DNA of 64,000 nucleotides. Source: Nemopilema nomurai. Lineage: Eukaryota; Cnidaria; Scyphozoa; Rhizostomeae; Rhizostomatidae. Positions within the stretch are counted from its first letter, which is position 1, and each line of letters opens with the position of its first letter. This document shows, piece after piece, positions 13,601 to 26,755 of this stretch. The stretch covers positions 396,495-460,494 of the forward strand of contig ML133414.1 in assembly GCA_003864495.1 (NCBI GenBank). The letters run 5' to 3'. The notes beneath the pieces are model-generated. The model ran no database searches. It saw only the letters and a program-made list of their open reading frames with translations, and was not told where the DNA came from. Both the position numbers and the translations under genes were made by a program.

Positions 13601-14929
13601 CTTATTGCCTGGAGATGGTGGCGGAGTTGTCAAGAAGGAGGAAGGTGCATTTGGATCAATTTTTGCCATTAGCACTTGGTTCTTCCTCATGCCTTGAAGA
13701 AGAGTGGGTCTCGATTCCGGGTCTATGCACCATAGTGACCCTTTGCCCACACCCTGTGCAAAAAGATCAGCCTTTTAAAATGCGTTTGCCACCACATTAG
13801 AAGGAAAGAGCTTCTTTTAACTCAAAGCTGCCAGACAAATGTGTGCTTTAGCAGAAGAAGTTTTAATTTTGTCAATTAAACGTTTGGAACGGTCAGGTAG
13901 CAGCTTGTCTAGATATATCAAAGTGTAGCAAACGTTGGAATTGCGAAGGAGACCAGAGACCTTCTGAATGGAACAAAGCATGAAGATACGGCAACTTATC
14001 TAAACTGATTAAACCTTAGCAACAGTTAGAAAAGTTACTACCACATCTACAAATATTTGATTATATTTCCGCGTTTTATTTTGGCTTGTACTCATTTACT
14101 CAGCGTGTATTCTCACGTTAAACAGCGAACAAGTAAAGAGCACAATTGATGATTGCTTCAGTTTCATAAAATTTCGCATGAAAATAATGCGCAAAAATTT
14201 TAAAAAACTGCGTATCAAAATTGTGTTACAAATCATAGTCTAGGTAATGTCTCGACCTAATAAATGATCATCTCTGGATCTTAAGCTAAGATTATTATGA
14301 TTACCAACCAAACCATGACAAACCTGACTCTTATCTCGATCCACTTTCTTGAAGCATTTGTTAAGTGACAAATTATGACGAACGGAATTCTTCCAGCCAA
14401 GAGGAGCATTTCTGAAATATCTAAAGTTATCCGTGATCCAGGCATATATGTCTTTAACAGGAAGTCGCTTGTTGGGCGCACTCTCGATCGCCATAAAAAT
14501 AAGCATTGAAAAAGAGTAAGGCGGTTTTCCATAGCCACTGTCCTTGGTCAACTTCTTCACAGATAACCCGTTCTCTTCTTCAATAAGCATTTCATAGTCT
14601 TTCAACGTGATTCTATGACTTGCTCGCTCGTCCGAACTCGCGTTAGTTTTCGATTTTGGTGTGGATGTGAAGCCTTTGAGTAAGTCCTTGTCTTGAAGCC
14701 AACTCAAATTTGTCAAGTCGTCTCCCTCGGCGGGGCCTTTCTCCGCGCTCAGGGTGGCGAAACAGCTACTGCTCAAGTTGACTTTCACTCTGTTCAAGGC
14801 GGTGTGTAGTTTGTGACAACCAGCAGAACGACTCAAGTTGAAGCGGTCTAAACTGCTTCTGGAGCAAGGGCTCGCGTCCGGAGTTGTTTCGTTCGATTTC
14901 TCAAGTACCGGCATCTCCATCTTCATCAT
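10684..14929 (-). CDS. FOXN3: Forkhead-box transcription factor, FOXN2/FOXN3 (CHES1) type, complete
   Basis: Nuclear winged-helix DNA-binding factor of the FOXN2/3 group, known in vertebrates as a transcriptional repressor in checkpoint and cell-cycle control. Exons on the minus strand: 14324-14929, 13602-13753, 13341-13366 (26 nt), 13044-13079 (36 nt), 12815-12886, 11381-11537 and 10684-11119. They sum to 1485 nt, 494 codons plus stop, with continuous phase. Residues 71-85 carry the family box [15 protein letters not shown]. The forkhead domain starts at about 135 ([15 protein letters not shown]), has recognition helix [10 protein letters not shown] at 181-190, and runs through [13 protein letters not shown] across the first intron. 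The C-terminal half has DAAAAM, a DDHYDF-plus-acidic stretch, DTLGDSGY and a basic PKRAK patch, in the same order as FOXN3. Length matches human FOXN3 (about 490 aa). Start chosen as the first ATG; MMKMEM offers three in-frame candidates. FOXN2 versus FOXN3 cannot be separated, as the animal may carry one pre-duplication gene. Confidence 0.93.
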
Positions 14930-17900
14930 GGCCTTAAAAATCGAGAGAAAAACATTGTTACCAAATCTGTCAATAATTTTTCAATACATTTAGATTAGAA
15001 TAATCGTTTCATTAGATAAAATTTTCAATGATTCAAATGTCACGCTTAGGCAAAACATTCATTGTTTACAAAATGTTGAAATTTTACCATGACGTCAGAC
15101 ATGGCTTACTATTATTTCTGCTAATGACAGGGACTTCGTTCTGCATTCATGGAATATCCATTCAATAACTCTGTCCTATGTGATGATGCCAAGAAACCTT
15201 TTTGTGACACAAGGGTTTAAGGGCAGAATTGTAGATATGTTTTGTGTTCTCTTGATAAGAATTCTATCACTAAAAAAGGCTTTTGCGCCAAAACTAGATG
15301 CAACTAATTTCCCGCTATGTTTTTATAGCTTACACCTTTCTTTGACAGATTTTATTCTTAAGCGGCTACTTCTCCAGAAATTTTTCCTTCATGGAGTGGA
15401 GTTGCGCACTTCTTTGAACGAAAAAAGGTTGAACAATTGCGCAATGTAATCTTTGGAAATGAAAAGTAATCGAATCCATTTGAATATCATTGCTTGCCGA
15501 TGACTTTTTATCACCGGGTCATAATGGACATTGAAATGGCGATTGGCTCATTAAAACAAGAATGAAACAATAAGAAGCATTCGAAACACCGCACGGTCAT
15601 GACTACGATTGTGAAAGAACTTCCATAAGGGTGACGACAATTCCAAGACAACTAGATTTGTGCAAAATATTATCAGTGGGCGTTGTGAATAGGAACACGA
15701 AGAACATTTAGCAAAGCAGGACGAGAACGAGGCAGTACCAGTGGAAGGGACAGTGCCTACTTCAACTCGAATCGAGGCTGCAAATGAACAATACTACCCG
15801 TACATTGAACAAATTGGCAAAACAAAAATGTAATGGCAATCATGATGAACAATGAAATTACTTTGAATTTCAATAGTACCAGCTGAAAGACCATCAAAAA
15901 GTCAGAGCCACGTTCATTAAACTTCATCAAAGATTCATGCAGCTTTGAATTTTGTATTAGATTTTATTACACTGCAGCGAAAAATCAACGCAAATATCAT
16001 TGAATTGGTCATAAAGACCAAATAATAATGCCGAACTATAATTATTGCACATACCAACAAATATTATGAAATATTTTCGGAGATTTGCCGATGATAAGGA
16101 AAGGAAAAAACCTTGACGACAAACACGAAACACATTTATTATCAAAGCAGGAGAGCCGGCGATTCTGGGCGTTGATTGGTTCAAGCGCAAGCAGCATTTC
16201 GGGGCCTGGACACTGACGCCACCAAGAATGACGCGAGACTTCCTTCGAGACAATGTTTGCTTTGAACAGCTCAAGACCGCCATAAAAACCAAACATGAAG
16301 GAAATTAGTGCACAAAACTGGTGGCTACAGCATTGACTTATTTTTTGCAGCTGCCTGTCTTGAGGCGATATGAGCAAGCAAAGTCACAAAAGGAGTGAAA
16401 CATGTGCCGAGAGACAAACGATGCGCAACTAACCTTGTTCAATAAAATAATATTCCAGGTATATGAAAATACTGCTCCCGCCCAAAACCAACTCTTGTCT
16501 CTCTGCATTTAATCGCAACTATTTTTGACAAACTTGCATCCATGCCAAGATCGTTTTAGGTGTAGTGATGTGTGTGGCTTATAGATTTAGCGGTTTCCAA
16601 ATATCAACTGAACAAATTCAAAGTGCTAACAATGGGGGATTCTGGTCAGCATTTGTGACAAGGAACATGCTATCAAAGCTAGGCAATGCTGAGACTTAAA
16701 TACGGTCAGAAACAACTTGCTACATGTCATTGGTAGCATGAAATTGAAGTTATATTTATGACGGCATAGTGTAGAAGTGAGAGCGATACTTAGGCCTAAT
16801 CGCTGATGGATCAAACAAGTTCTGTTTATGCGGAGAGAGAACAGTTAATGTTTGAACTAGAGAGAGATTTGAGCGTGTTGGTGTGGCTCCCAAAGCCTGA
16901 AGCGTGGCTGGGTCCAACAGCTGTCGACTTCATAGCCACAGGCCTCATCAGATAATTTATGCGGATATGATTGTTTGGAAAAGATGCGCGGAAATATGAC
17001 ATTTGTCACATTTGTTTACACAGCTGCCAAGGTAACGTGCTGGCCAACCGATTACAGAGGTGCAATCCGCAAATCTTTATCTTGAAATGTGAGATCATCT
17101 GAGAACAGTAAGCCCGAATGAAGTGTGGAGAACAGACAAGCTCGCATAACTTTTTCAGCATCAGTCTTAACTAGGTCGAGAACGTAATAAGAAATGACGC
17201 ACTTCAGTGGCTTAATGACAGAGACACAGCTCCAATCTGACGAGGGCCGAAGCTACGACAGTTAAGTCATTTATGTCATTGGCATTACTGGGCTCTTCTT
17301 GGGCCATTAAAGACGATGACTATGATTGACTGTTTAATCATAGTCAACAAAGGTGAACGATACAAGAAAGGGTTGGCACAATGATGAATGTTTATTGACC
17401 ATGGCACGTTTTGTAGTGTTACGTGGTTCGCGAAGAAAGCATCAAATTTGCCAATGAAGGCCTCGCATTTGCGAAGAATTGCGAAAGACAAAGTTTGGTT
17501 AAGTTAGTGTTGGAAAACTGCGTTGAGAAGAGTGCTGTCTGTCAATTTCTCACTCCGCTTTGAGTGATCTGCCTCGACGAAAAGTACGGATGAACGTACG
17601 AAAATAGTGGTGAGAATGATTGGATCAATGCCCGAATAAGCTTAGCCGTTTAAGGGTGATTTCAATAAGCTAAACATCGCGCAAAGTCTCGTGTTGTGAC
17701 AAAGCATCACTGACTTGTGGCAGATTGGATTGGAGAATTTGCGACCGCAACTTCTGTTGAAAAACATTTACCGCTCACAGTCTACTTTCCAAATCCCCTA
17801 GGACAATAACACTGGAAGAGATGGTAAAATCGCCAGCATGGGCAATGGCAAAAAGTCAAACTGACTGAAACCTACAGCCAAAAGGAGGCAAATAAAATTT

Positions 17901-18075
17901 TTCATACGAGGCTATTCTATGGCTCGTGGTATTAATTCTGAAGTGGCATTGCTAAACATTCGTGGGTCCAAGATGATGCGTGGAAACATGCATCAAGATA
18001 AAATGCCTTCAGGCTCTTAACATCAAGACAAAAAGTCTAAATGAAATGATGACTGGATAAATGCCCAAGCATTAA

Positions 18076-18174
18076 AGCCCAATCTCAACTAGGCGGAAAA
18101 TGTCGACTAGCGAAAAGTAGAAAGTGATCCTACTTTTCGCGGCCCGAGAATTTTCCGCCTAGTGGAGATTGGGC
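18076..18174. mobile_element. 99-bp near-perfect hairpin (palindromic MITE-like element)
   Basis: Arms of about 46 bp (18075-18120 and 18130-18176) are inverted copies around a 9-base loop (18121-18129). The outer part AAGCCCAATCTC-ACTAGGCGGAAAAT and the inner part CGAAAAGTAG match; differences sit in the middle of the arms. TTAA flanks both ends (18072-18075 and 18175-18178), suggesting a tiny piggyBac-type derivative, though the terminal bases are not enough to name the family. A transcript could fold into a long hairpin. Confidence 0.75.
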
Positions 18175-21100
18175 TTAAGGATACTACATATGATATCAAA
18201 ATCCGCTTTAACTGAAAGAAAGAAGACTTCGAGGGACCAATAAAAATATCTTTCGTAGCTTTTAGCTGTTTTGGATTGATACAAAAATTCGTTTTTGATT
18301 ATTAATTTTTGCTCACAAAAATAGAACTTACGCTTGGGTTGAAGGGTCATAGGAGATTGGTACACAACACGGAAATGGCACATAAAACTTACTTCTCAAA
18401 CTCTTCCTACTTGAATTCTATTCAAGTTAAAATATGCTTCAACTCTATGTAGTTATGATCACCTAGGCAGACTATTTACAGATGGGCATGATGTCTAAAA
18501 TCTCTCTGGGTCAATCTATCACCTATAGATAAAGGAGGAAATCAAAATAAATAATCCAAAGCAATGTGTTTTGTATGAAAAAGTGAATGAATTTTAAATC
18601 AAGCCCTTGCATTGTTTTTAGAAAACTATAAAATCTCTAATACAAATGGAAAAAAACAAATTCGTTGCAAGAAAAATAATGTTTGGGGAAATAAACTCTT
18701 AAGGATAAAAAACTGTGGATTTGATTTTAACAACACAGCATTGTAACAGAATGGATGACTTGTACAGACATTAAACAGAACTTTTAACGCAGTTTGGTAG
18801 AATAAACCAAAATAAATCATTATAAGCAAATATGTGCCTGAACTGTAAATAAATACTGTTATCATGTCTCACAGCTAATGTGGACAACCCATTGGTATAT
18901 GTGCAAAAGAGCAACCAGAAGGGCTGCAAAAATTAGATAAGCTTTTATGAAAAAATGGTGTCTACAGGAAAATATAAGAAGGGGAAACCTGTTTTCTCTA
19001 TTCCCCAAACAAACAAAAATATGGGCAATATAACAAAATAATGAATACAGTTACAAATTTTCTTGTTCAAGAACACCTTTGACATGGTAATGAACCTTGA
19101 GAAATAGTTCCAAAAATTGCAAGGAAACAAGCTTGAAGTAGCTCTCGCCAAGTTAAAATTAAAAAGTAGCAACTCTAATGTAAAAGTAAAAAGAGATAAA
19201 AAAGTAGTAATTTGGTGGTGAAAAAAACATTGCCAATAATGAAAAGCAATCAAGTTTTTCCCTTCACCAATATCTGGAAAAAGTGAGAAGTGAAGTTAAA
19301 GCAAAATCTGTGAAAGAAAGCGAAAAATTTCAAGAGACTTTTAGATGACACAGAAAGCACTTGGTAAAAACTTCAACTGGTAAAAACTTCAACTGGTCTT
19401 TTCCCAAATGGAAAGCAATGGTTTCAATGAAAATGAGTCTTATGTTAATTTACAGACATCATAAATTGATTAAAACACATAGTTTTAATGTATCATATGT
19501 ATGTGAACAAAAAATACAGAGGAAATCTGTTTTTATTTTGGGTCAAGTTTTGCTTTGGGTCCTAAAGGATTGGCTCCCTGTCTTATCATCTGAGATGATC
19601 ACACTGTCTCCACTAGTGATGTTTGACATTAATCGAAGAAGACTTGAATAAAACTGCTTATGTGCTCAACTCTAACAAAGTTAATATTCCAACTCAACCC
19701 TTTTCAGGCAATAATTTTTGCACAGATGCAGATTGGTTTTATAAGTGAATGCAAAAAACTGAGTGCTGGCCTTCTTTAGTGAATCATTGACAGTACTAGA
19801 CTGGGTTTCTTTATGTCTGTGTAGCTGTACTGTCAGAAGAGCAAGTTGTAAGAAAGAATATTTTTCAAAGCTTCAAGCTTTGTTATAGAGGCATACAATA
19901 CAATAACCTTGGACACAATAATTAGTATCTTGCAAGAACTTGTGTACCCTGTAGTGACGTATGCAATTTAGGTGAAACATCTTTTAAAAGCAAAAGTTTC
20001 CAAGATCATTTTCTGTACCTGGTTAAAACCAATCATTTGATACCAGCTTTCATATGTAATTACAACCTTATGCAAAAAGAGTTTCCAAATTGACACATTT
20101 CATGGAATTTCATAGTTAGGATATTATTAAACAGATTGGCCAGAAAAACTTGATTTAAAGACAAAGAGTAGAAAACCTATAAAGTATGAGTGAATGCATA
20201 GAGAAATCGAAAACATAATTTTTTGCATAAAGTAAACAGTGTTCCTAATTTACCACTATAAGTTTTAAAAAGCATAAATGTATTTCATCTTTAATCTGAT
20301 TTCAAATCTTCTTCCTTGAAAATATCACCCATAATTGCAACAAAACTTACAGAGTTTTGTCTAGCTGATTTAAATCAATGATAATCAAAGTTCTGTCTTA
20401 ATTTGTCCGGGCATATCAGATCTTAATGGGACTATCTGGGTTCTATTATCTTTTGTGTGAAACAGACCCTACTATCATGATTTGTCAGTAAATTTGGGAT
20501 AATTGCCATAACAAAATTGCCATATTTTATCATGTTGCTATAATTGAGATGCAGGGCCTGAACAACTGATGGTTGTTGTTTATGTTTACTGTTGGTCCAT
20601 TTCCCAAGATAAACATCAAATCAAAGAACACAACAGGGCAATGAACTGTTTGAACACTGCTTTGAAAACTGTAGGTGAGGTATGGATGAACATCGGTGAA
20701 TTCGTGTCTTATCAGTCAAGTGTGTATTCCTAGCTTGTTACCTCAGTAGAATCAGCAGGAAATTAATTATCACCCTCGTCTTTCATCAGCCTGAGACAAT
20801 AACGAGCTGTCACGAAATAAAAGATCTGGCAGTTAACGATATTTTGTGATTGAGGCCAGGCCGGATCTTGGCTGGAGCTTCCGCCTTTTAGCCACAACTT
20901 GAATCTTTTTGATACCACGCAATTGGGCATTACGTTACCACTTTCAACCTTTCTGTTTCGATTCCAATCGGATCAAATTGCAATGATTTTCGGGAAGATG
21001 CACATCTAAGCGGCTGGAAAACTTTTAAAGATCTTGTTAATCAAATGAAAATTCCTCGGTATCTAAATTGGACCCATAAACATATTTCTGCGAACGGCAT

Positions 21101-24100
21101 TTGGCAAAACAATGCAGGCAAAACGGCGATCAATTTATATTTAAAAATCAAATTGCAAAATTTAAAAATATATTTCATCAGTTTCTTTAATGGAATCAAG
21201 CAGACGATTCGACAGTGCGATTCTGATGGTGCGGTATAGCTTTTCGTAGCGTTGTTCACTTTCTTAGGGGATTTGGTATGTTTAGGCCAATATACGCCAC
21301 AAGGACTGGCGCAAAAATGGCAACCAGCAAAACAAGTTTCTCATTAATAAAAGAGGGATCTATCAGAAAATTCATCGCCTAACACACCAAAATGTTAAAT
21401 TTGGATCGATTTTTCCCAAAAAATGGCAGGGCACCTGATGGCGACTTTCATCGAAGGCATGGTAACCACATGTGACATCAAATCGAACTGGCCATGACGC
21501 GTCGCTGTACACATGGCGATCGACTGCTTAAGAACTCAGAATAACTCAAAAAGGTGAGCACGAACTTACCACGGGCCCTATCTGCCAAAATTCTGTGTGT
21601 TTCTAGCAAAAACGGTGCACAGTTTTTTGAAAGTAGCTTTTTGTTGGAATTATCTTCGCAGTATACATGCCATGGCTATCCTATTATCACAATGGCCGAC
21701 ACCACAAGGCATTAAAGGGGTCGTCATAGTAACGTCAACCAGTGCTGACCAATCAGAGAAAAGATGTTTTCATATGGCAGAATCGGTCATGCGTTACGAC
21801 TTTAAGATAATGAGACAACCATGCAATCAACAAAATGGCGGTAACTTCGAATTTTTCGTAATTATCGTCGGTTAGCGACCTGTTGATTTTGAAATTGCGT
21901 GGAAGGCTCTTAGAATATTCTCTTGCGGCGTTTTTATAAGAAAACGGACTAGGTAGAACGTTTTCTAGCTAGAAGTGCAACTTCTGAAGCCGTGGTCTTC
22001 TGAACTCATGGTCTTTGACGGGTAGCCAACACCATAGCAACTGCCCCAGAAGACAATAATGGTAGACACACGCCAAGCGCATGCTGGTTTCAAAGTAGCC
22101 AATAGCTAGCCGAATATTTTGGCGCTACTTTTTATGAAAAGACTCCCCACAATGTGTACCTCAACCATAATTACATAACCATGTAACGAGTCATTGGTTT
22201 CTTTAGGCCATCTTGTTGACAATACATTGTTCATTGGTATTTATGATTCCGAGACAGGAGTAAACTGTTAATTGACTAGCTTGCTACTCAAGATAATAGC
22301 TAGAATAGTGCTGTGGTATTCTATCTGGCTATGTTTCACGAGAAGTCGTAACAGTTGCTAATCAATAAATGAGACGGCTTCTTGAGCCCCTTAACATCAG
22401 TGTAAAGACGAGTACAACGTAGTGCCATATTATTGCGTTAAAAACTAATATCTATTTAATTATTTTTATCTTCAAGTTATTTATGGTATTGCATACAAGT
22501 TTACGCATCTAAGTAACAAAACATTGATTGGGGCTTGGATTGTGGCATTTTCTACTGTAATCCTGCTAACTTAGACCTTCCTTGCCTAGCCTCGATGCTA
22601 AGATTCTGATTCTGAAAATGTTCGCTTCTGGACCAATTAACCTAATAGAACTGGATTGATTACAACTGAAAATCAAGGCTTCTGTCCAATAGATACACGG
22701 TTTAGAAATCATTAAATTACACATAGATACACCTATAGCATGCGATCAGAAAAATGGACAGTGGAAACCATGTTTTGTACAATGAAAAATGGTAGAGGTT
22801 CCCGTATTCAAGGCTAAAGAAATATGAAGCTTAGCAAAAATGCATTCGCACAGCCGGTAGTTTGCATAACAAAATTAACTAACCTAAATAAATTTTCAGA
22901 AAGTGGAGCAAGTGAGCATAGATAATTATGCTCAGATGTCCATTCTTAAGTTAGAATACAAACATCGGGTAACAAGGATATCCGGATTCACCGTTCTGGA
23001 GTGAAGCAAAGAGAGATGACAATAGCCACTAATATATACAACAGTAAACGAACTAACAACCAGTCTAAATAAACCAATTATTAAAGAAATCAGATTTACA
23101 AAGGGAGAACCAGCTGCTCTGTTCTCCTCAGTAGGTTTTGCCAAGCTTCTCGAAAACAGGAACCGGCGAGACATATCTTTGGAAAGGCTGAAAGAAAAAA
23201 TGATATCTCTGAAGCTATGAGCATCAAGATAGATACATCGAGAAGACATTGACAAAGTAAGTTATTGTTACGCGGAGGGGTTTTCTCTTAAATGCTAAAA
23301 AGGCTGCTGGAGGAAATAAGTGACAGGGAAGTAAGTAGCAGTGGAAATATGTCAAAAATGCGAGAGAAAAGGTTGAAGCCAATGTATACAAATATTGGTT
23401 GAAAGATTTTTAAGGTAACTTGCACAAATTTAAGAAACGCGACAAAGAATCACCACAGAATTATTGCACTAATTGAGGATAAAAAGCCTCTCATCGTGTC
23501 TTTAGAGGGCTGGCTATAAGATCAAATTTTGAAAAAATTTAAGAATCCTACAATTTTAATCTGATAGCTGAAGTGAATTCATAGAAATTTGAAAAAGCTA
23601 TAAAACATAGAATGCAACACAAAAATTACCAAAAACTGACAAGTGAAACATTAATGGAATAGGCAAACCAGTAAAAGCGGAGCACACAGGTTGAAAATTT
23701 CTGGTAGTTATGAGCATAGACCTAGTCAGAAGCCAAAGTCCAAAGTTTGCTTCTAGACAAATTTAAACATTTTATAGTTGACGTTTTTCTGATTCAAAGT
23801 AAAAAGAGTCAACAGCACGTGACAGTCTGCATTCTTTCCCTTCTACACAAAATGCCTAGAAACCAGCCCAGCACGAACATCCAAAACTCGATACCAGCCA
23901 AGATTGTTTCGGCATCGGATGTAACTATTATCAGGTTTACAGTTTACAAAACAATTGTTTGTACTAGGCACACAATGATGATTATAACAAAAATATTAAC
24001 AAATAAAACAAAACATTGCAAAAAGGAGAATAACTGTCCGAATGCTTCAGAAAAAGGACAGGTGTCCATCTTCTATTTTGAAAAGGAAAGCTCAATCAGT

Positions 24101-24444
24101 GACTAATTGATACTTAATATATTCGAATTAGTGCAACCTATGGATAGAAAGGCACAGAAAAGAAATTGAAGGAAGTTGCACTCAATGATAACACAATACT
24201 ATTGGTATTGAAAATCTCAAAAACGAACAGTTGGACCATATTAAAAAGGCTTCCAGGAGACAAAATAACTTTCCAGAAGAGCCACTCTAAAATTACGGCT
24301 TGTTTATTTCATGTCATTTCACTGACTTGTTAATCGGAGATTCTCCATCATTTCGTTTGACGATTTCAGTAAAAATTTAGCTTAAAACCCGAAAAATGTA
24401 ACTGAGAACCAATTACGATAACTAAAATGAAACGGAGGTCACTA

Positions 24445-24985
24445 GAACCAAATAGCGCAGAACTGGTGCAATTTGCGACAATAAGATTTGATTTGTGAGA
24501 ATAAAGTCCAAATTGCGATAGGCAGACTCAAAATCAAATCTTAATTACGACAGTCAGATCGAAATTGCGATGACCGGAACCAAATTGCGACAGCTATAGC
24601 ACAATTGCGGTGTTCAGATCGAAAACACGATAAATAGAACCAAAATGTGATAGTCAGATCACATTTGCGACAGTGAGTAATTAATTGTGTATAACAGATC
24701 CTAGCTGTGATAATGAAAACCCAATCGCAACTATCAAACCCAAATTGCGACAACCAGAGCCCAATTGCGATAATCAAATCGAAACTGCGATGATTATAAC
24801 CTATATGCGATAATCAGAACCAAATTCCGACAATCAGCGTGCGATTATTCACGGGAGCAAATCAGAGACTAAATGAGACAATCTGATCAAAAATGAGGTG
24901 ATTCGAGGCCAATTGCTTTAATCTGGGTAAAATTGCAATAATCAGAACCAAGTTGTGACAATCAGCGAGCGTTTTTCTCACAGGA
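24445..24985. repeat. Degenerate minisatellite, 20-bp period
   Basis: Roughly 25 diverged units of about 20 bp, near-consensus CAGAACCAAATTGCGATAAT. Positions vary as GCGACA, GCGATG and GTGATA. Two longer similar blocks containing ACAATCAGCG and GGAGCAAA occur near 24826 and 24958, so a higher-order period of about 130 bp is superimposed at the right end. A 78-aa minus-strand frame here is a by-product of the repeat. Confidence 0.85.
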
Positions 24986-25204
24986 GCAAAACGGTAATGC
25001 TTCTAAACTTGTCGGGTTGAATTTTCGTCTTTATCTTAGAAATTGGTTTGCTTAAATTTGATAGTATCTTAAGAGTCGTTAACTTCAAATGAGCATGCTA
25101 CTTTCATTATTTGCCACAAATGTACGGTGATTTAGGTATCAATTGAACATTATTTTGCGAAGTAAAGTTATAAAGCGTAAACAGAATGCCTGAAAAATAA
25201 TCGC

Positions 25205-25284
25205 ATTTATGTTTACCTTAGATCATTTATGTCTACTTTAGATAATTTATGTTTACCTTAGATCATTTATGTTTACTTGCATCA
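25205..25284. repeat. Short tandem repeat, four 20-bp units
   Basis: Four adjacent units of ATTTATGTTTACCTTAGATC with a few substitutions (TCTACT in unit 2, TTGCATCA in unit 4). No coding role is seen. Confidence 0.85.
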
Positions 25285-26082
25285 ATAGCAAACTAAACCT
25301 ATCGGCTTTAAACCAAACAACCATTTTGTTAAACTGGTTATTCTATTTAAAATTATCCAATAATATTGATTGAAATCTCACCTCAAGTGTTGAAATGACA
25401 AACGGCAGCTTTGGTTTAAAGACTAGTCGCCTTTGTTACTCTCCGCGCAGCAATCTTGTGTTGTTGTTGCAGTATCTCATTTCTGTTTACTTTTATGGGG
25501 TCTACTACGTGTGGGTTTTTCAAAAGCTAAATGCCTAGATACTTTACTTGACGTTTTAGTCCTGAAATTATCCAATTTTTATCAAACTTAGTTTAACAAA
25601 GATTGCCTTTCCGATGTTGAGAATTAAATGATGTTATCTGCCTGTTCTCCAGAACGGGTAATTTGCACTTATCTACAAGAAAATAAATTTTACTTTATAC
25701 ATTGAGCTTCGTTTAACCATATTAAGGTTCTTTTATGCATGGTTACTACTGGTTGATACAACGTTAACAACATTACTGCTGACGGTATCCAAATTAAGGC
25801 TAATATTACAAAGAAAGTTTACAAGCTGTTTGCCAGGTTATCAAAAGCAGGGATTCTATAAGAAATTAAAAACACTTTTCTTTATTTTTCTATGTTCTTG
25901 CTTTCGACAAAGCGGCTCATTCCTTTTAAAACTTTGCCATCGCTTAATTTACTGCTCTGTCTGTAGAAATCCTATGTGCAGTTTAGAGGCGACCAAAGCT
26001 AGTCCCACAGACAGAGGAGACCAAAGCGAGCCTGCTTACGTGACTGCGCCCCCTCCCCCCTTCTGGAAGGATGGACTGGAGA

Positions 26083-26156
26083 ATCATCATCATCATCATC
26101 ACCATCATCATCATCACCATAAACACCATCTTCATCATCATCACCATCACCATCAC

Positions 26157-26225
<69 letters not shown>

Positions 26226-26236
26226 TATCATCATCA
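26083..26236. repeat. (ATC)n trinucleotide microsatellite, about 150 bp
   Basis: Nearly pure ATC repeat with a few ACC and AAAC interruptions in its left third. It makes open frames of poly-His, poly-Ile, poly-Met or poly-Asp in several frames. None has a plausible gene context, so they are not called as genes. Length is likely polymorphic. Confidence 0.95.
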
Positions 26237-26735
26237 CAATCTCGTGTAAGGCTCGTGATGTCGACTGAGTTGCAAATCAGTCTGTGTTGCAATAGTTTTA
26301 TAAGCCTATTGGCTCCCTTCAACAATCCACCCCTGGTCAAAGCTGATGCTTGTCTACCTAAACTCCTAGCACTATAATCGCAGCTTCTATTCAAGCTATT
26401 GTCTTTGGCAAAAGCCTATCTTATATCTTCAGCTTTGTTTTGGTTGAATTTAAAAGACTTCTCTCCACATCTGCCCAAATTCTATTTACTGAATGCTTCA
26501 TTACAACGAGACCATATGTCATGAGTCATATTTCACTCAAATCCTTTCAATATTGATGAAGTCTTTGGCAATTTTTCTAAAAACTTTCAATCATTTTGAA
26601 CCTCTGCTTTTCCACAGTTTGAGACACAAATGAGGGGAACTGTTCTGAGAACACCAAAATATGAAATGAAACCGATATTAATAGAAGATTTTTCACCACA
26701 CTTCACAAATTTCCTCAAGAACAACTTTTAGATTT

Positions 26736-26741
26736 TTTATT
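26736..26741 (-). promoter_or_regulatory. Polyadenylation signal AATAAA of SPATA17
   Basis: AATAAA on the minus strand begins 14 nt after the proposed SPATA17 stop codon (26756-26758). The close spacing supports the last-exon assignment. Confidence 0.55.
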
Positions 26742-26755
26742 GCTTCGTTTTACTT

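Larger units (their letters stand above)
14930..26755. other. Gene-poor intergenic stretch between forkhead gene and SPATA17
   Basis: About 11.8 kb without an exon I can support. It should include the promoter and any non-coding 5' exon of the minus-strand forkhead gene, and the 3' UTR of SPATA17 at its right end. It contains a 99-bp hairpin element (18076-18174), a 20-bp-period minisatellite (24445-24985), a 4x20-bp repeat (25205-25284) and an (ATC)n tract (26083-26236). Frames of 90-139 aa inside it are low-complexity or lack recognisable domains and splice support. Confidence 0.5.

Noticed and set aside
22932..24106. Frames of 107 and 119 aa between 22.9 and 24.1 kb
   Set aside because: No domain recognised, composition like random AT-rich sequence, no convincing splice sites.
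25830..26394. Open frames rich in His, Met, Ile or Asp around 26.1 kb
   Set aside because: All arise from the (ATC)n microsatellite read in different frames; no splice or domain support.
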